From: CAWUIO01 sp963922455
GTDB lineage: Bacteria > Bacteroidota > Bacteroidia > Cytophagales > Microscillaceae
Reading direction: 5' to 3'
NCBI GenBank assembly: GCA_963922455.1
Contig: CAWUIO010000098.1
Coordinates: forward strand, 1-24,051
Length of the DNA: 24,051 bases
Shown here piece by piece: positions 22,209 to 24,051 of this stretch. A program made the position numbers and the translations under genes. Below the pieces are notes generated by a model, which worked only from the letters and a program-made list of their open reading frames with translations, had not been told where the DNA came from and ran no database searches. Positions within the stretch are counted from its first letter, which is position 1; the number at the start of each line of letters is the position of its first letter.

Positions 22209-23360
22209 ATGTTTGCAATGTACAAGAAAAAATTAAAGCTTCTTCAAGAGGATATGGCCACGCTTCAAGAGGATATACATCGGGCTACCGAGATGATCCG
22301 CCAAGCGAGCCAAAACGATTTTTCAGCCTTTGATAAAGCCCAGGAATTCAAAAAAGCCCATGCTTTACAAGATGCCTTGCAAGAAATGCGGGGGCGAGTA
22401 CAAGCTTACCGACAAAGTGAACAGTCTACTATGTGGGTTATGCAAGGCCAAGGAAAATTTAGCGAATTAATCCGGGAAGATTTTCAAGGCACCGAGGATC
22501 TATGCGAAAAAATTTTACACTTTTTGATTCAATACCTTGAAATACACCAGGGTGGTTTTTTTCTCCATCGGGAAGTAAACGAAAACGAAGCCTACCTCGA
22601 TTTGGTAAGTTGCTATGCCTACAACCGGAAAAAATTCTTACAAAAGGAGATCTTAATCCAGAACGGGTTTGCCGAGGGTTTGATAGGGGAGGCCTATCTA
22701 GAGCGCAAAATAATTCACCTGGACGAAGTGCCCAGCGATTACCTCAAAATTGATTCGGGTTTAGGACAGGCAAGTCCTAAAGAGTTGCTGATGTTTCCCT
22801 TGTATACCCAAGAAAAAGGCCTTGGTTTGATAGAACTGGCTACTTTTCAAAGCTTTAAGCCCCAGCATATCGAGCTTGTTCAACACCTCGGACAAAATAT
22901 TTCGGCTGCCATCGCGCAAGTACAATCTACCGAGACCATGCAAAACCTTTTACAAGAGTCTCGCCAAATTGCCGAGCAAATGGCGGCCCAGGAAAGTGCG
23001 ATGCGGCAGAGCCAGGAAGAGATGGTGGCTACTCAAGAAGAAATATTGAAACGTAACCTACAATTAGAAAATTTAGAAAAGAAGTATCAAGATGAGCTAG
23101 CCACGAAGCAGGCAGAAATTCAATCCTTAGAAGAAAAACTACAAGCTTCACAGACCGAACTTGAAGCAAAAAAGCACAATATCCTGCTTTTGCAAGAAGA
23201 AGAGCAAAATAAACGAAACCGGGACCAAAAGATTAGTGAAGAAAAATTAGTTGAACTCGTAGAAAAATACAAAATTCAAGAAGATAGCCTAAAGGCCCAA
23301 CTGGCCGAAAAGGAAAAATTATTAGAACAAATTCAAAAAGAAAATCTGGCAAAAAATTAA
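22209..23360 (+). CDS. GAF-domain protein with long coiled coils
   Basis: A 383-residue cytoplasmic protein. Residues 5-75 form a coiled coil. About 85-238 match a GAF domain: LCEKILHFLIQYLEIHQGGFFLHRE, LVSCYAYNRKKF, GLIGEAYLERKIIHLDEVPSDYLKIDSGLG, LLMFPLYTQEKGLGLIELATF, and FKPQHIELVQHLGQNISAAIAQVQ. Residues 240-383 are a long Glu/Gln/Lys-rich coiled coil. There is no kinase, cyclase or HTH output domain, so it probably senses a small molecule or redox state and passes it on by protein contact. GAF/coiled-coil proteins of this style are frequent in some Cytophagales. An alternative ATG at 22218 would remove three residues. The next gene starts 6 bp after its stop, so they are an operon and likely partners. 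Confidence 0.82.
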   Translation: MFAMYKKKLKLLQEDMATLQEDIHRATEMIRQASQNDFSAFDKAQEFKKAHALQDALQEMRGRVQAYRQSEQSTMWVMQGQGKFSELIREDFQGTEDLCEKILHFLIQYLEIHQGGFFLHREVNENEAYLDLVSCYAYNRKKFLQKEILIQNGFAEGLIGEAYLERKIIHLDEVPSDYLKIDSGLGQASPKELLMFPLYTQEKGLGLIELATFQSFKPQHIELVQHLGQNISAAIAQVQSTETMQNLLQESRQIAEQMAAQESAMRQSQEEMVATQEEILKRNLQLENLEKKYQDELATKQAEIQSLEEKLQASQTELEAKKHNILLLQEEEQNKRNRDQKISEEKLVELVEKYKIQEDSLKAQLAEKEKLLEQIQKENLAKN

Positions 23361-23366
23361 ACCACT

Positions 23367-23960
23367 ATGCATTTTAATGAAACCAGTCTACAAGATATTG
23401 AGGCATCGAATGGAAGCCTCATGGCCTTTGTCCATGCGATGGAAATGGGTAAGGATTTCCGTAAGCAAGTTTTGAAGGAACATAGTATAGACTTAGACAC
23501 CCAAGAATGGATCCCCCTAAGTGACAGTTTGCAGGCTTTTAACTATGTCGCCCAAACTTTGGGGGAAAAGAGCCTCTATATCATTGGCAAAGCCATTACC
23601 CGTAATGCCCCATTTCCTCCCATGGAAGGATTGGAGCAAGCCCTGGCGAGTATTGATATTGCGTATCATATGAACCACCGCAAAGGGGGACAAGTGATGT
23701 ATGACCCCCGGACCTTATTAAAAACGGAGGGGATAGGGCATTATAAACTTACTACCTTTGACCGTCAAGAAAAACGGGCCACCATGGTATGCGATAATCC
23801 CTACCCCAGCGAATTTGACCGGGGGATCATAGCAGAAATCACTCGAAAATTTAAGCCCACCGTGCTGCCCGAACGGGTAGAATTGGACAAGGAAAAAGAG
23901 ACCCGAAAGGAGGGAGGCGAGTCCTGTACTTATCACATCTTTTGGGGCGAAGAATCTTGA
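23367..23960 (+). CDS. Unidentified protein, possibly V4R/DUF2378-like sensor
   Basis: A 197-residue cytoplasmic protein. The pattern LQAFNYVAQTLGEKSLYIIGKAITRNAPFPP (54-85), CDNPYPSEFDRGIIAEITRKF (142-162) and the ending KEGGESCTYHIFW with Cys187 resembles small sensor domains that end in a G-x-x-C-x-Y/F motif (V4R, or the myxococcal DUF2378 group), which bind small ligands. This is a likeness seen by eye and not a firm call. Two cysteines (142 and 187) could bind a ligand or metal. It starts 6 bp after the GAF/coiled-coil gene and is very probably translated from the same mRNA, so the two may form one sensing complex. Confidence 0.6.
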   Translation: MHFNETSLQDIEASNGSLMAFVHAMEMGKDFRKQVLKEHSIDLDTQEWIPLSDSLQAFNYVAQTLGEKSLYIIGKAITRNAPFPPMEGLEQALASIDIAYHMNHRKGGQVMYDPRTLLKTEGIGHYKLTTFDRQEKRATMVCDNPYPSEFDRGIIAEITRKFKPTVLPERVELDKEKETRKEGGESCTYHIFWGEES

Positions 23961-23967
23961 TGGTTTT

Positions 23968-24051
23968 GGGGCTTCCCGGTGCTTTGACATATCATGAACC
24001 GATTGACATATCCTAGCCGCGCCGGGCGGGCCACTCAGCCAAGCCCGAGCC
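23968..24051 (+). repeat. Dispersed structured element, probable copy D, truncated by the window end
   Basis: It begins GGGGCTTCCCGGTGCT seven bases after the stop of the preceding gene, like copy C. CCCGGTGC (23975-23982) pairs with GCGCCGGG (24019-24026) with one G-U. The spacer contains TTGACATATC twice (from 23984 and 24003). The part after the stem is more divergent, and the conserved end is outside the window. Confidence 0.5.

Noticed and set aside
24003..24012. TTGACA as a promoter -35 box at the window end
   Set aside because: TTGACATATC occurs twice in the spacer of the probable copy D element, no -10 is evident, and Bacteroidota do not use the TTGACA consensus.

Overview
The window looks like chromosomal DNA of a Bacteroidota bacterium. 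Most starts lack a Shine-Dalgarno sequence and sit in A-rich leaders, there are many lipoprotein and Sec signals, and it carries DUF4199, DUF2807 (head GIN), amidase-plus-SPOR and GAF/coiled-coil proteins typical of the phylum. The exact lineage cannot be read from the sequence; Cytophagales- or Saprospira-like bacteria are a guess.

Region 1 (about 1-11770) is AT-rich (a 60-base row I counted at 481-540 is 35% GC) and holds eleven genes, all on the + strand. Nearly every product carries a lipoprotein signal, a Sec signal or membrane helices. The genes are: two exported agmatine/peptidyl-arginine-deiminase-type enzymes, a gamma-glutamylcyclotransferase-like lipoprotein, a beta-lactamase-fold serine hydrolase, a six-helix membrane protein, a small secreted protein, a membrane-anchored double NTF2-like protein, two amidohydrolases (one a lipoprotein with C-terminal TPRs), and two homologous polytopic membrane proteins. 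From 3711 to 11770 the spacing is tight (one ATGA overlap), so this part is probably one transcript. Two features stand out. A leader of about 160 bp plus the first 12 codons is duplicated in front of two unrelated genes, and a 29-bp palindrome occurs three times, once inside the annotated 5' end of an amidohydrolase gene. My reading is an envelope pathway acting on an amide- or guanidine-bearing compound; the substrate is unknown.

Region 2 (about 11771-24051) is less AT-rich (47% GC in the row 17761-17820) and mixes ordinary chromosomal genes on both strands: a DUF2807 protein, a membrane-tethered LuxR-type regulator, a DUF4199 protein, an N-acetylmuramoyl-L-alanine amidase, trpA, a small coiled-coil protein, the small subunit of methylmalonyl-CoA mutase, an SCP2-domain protein, a large secreted helical protein of unknown function, an alpha/beta hydrolase, and a GAF/coiled-coil protein paired with a small unidentified protein. 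A 112-bp inverted-repeat element marks the junction between the two regions. Region 2 also holds a 161-bp MITE-like element flanked by TTA direct repeats, and a dispersed element of about 130 bp in three copies plus a probable fourth cut off by the window edge. The stem arms of this element differ between copies yet stay complementary, which points to a conserved folded structure.

No tRNA, rRNA, CRISPR array, integrase or transposase gene was seen. All product calls come from reading motifs by eye; no database search was run.
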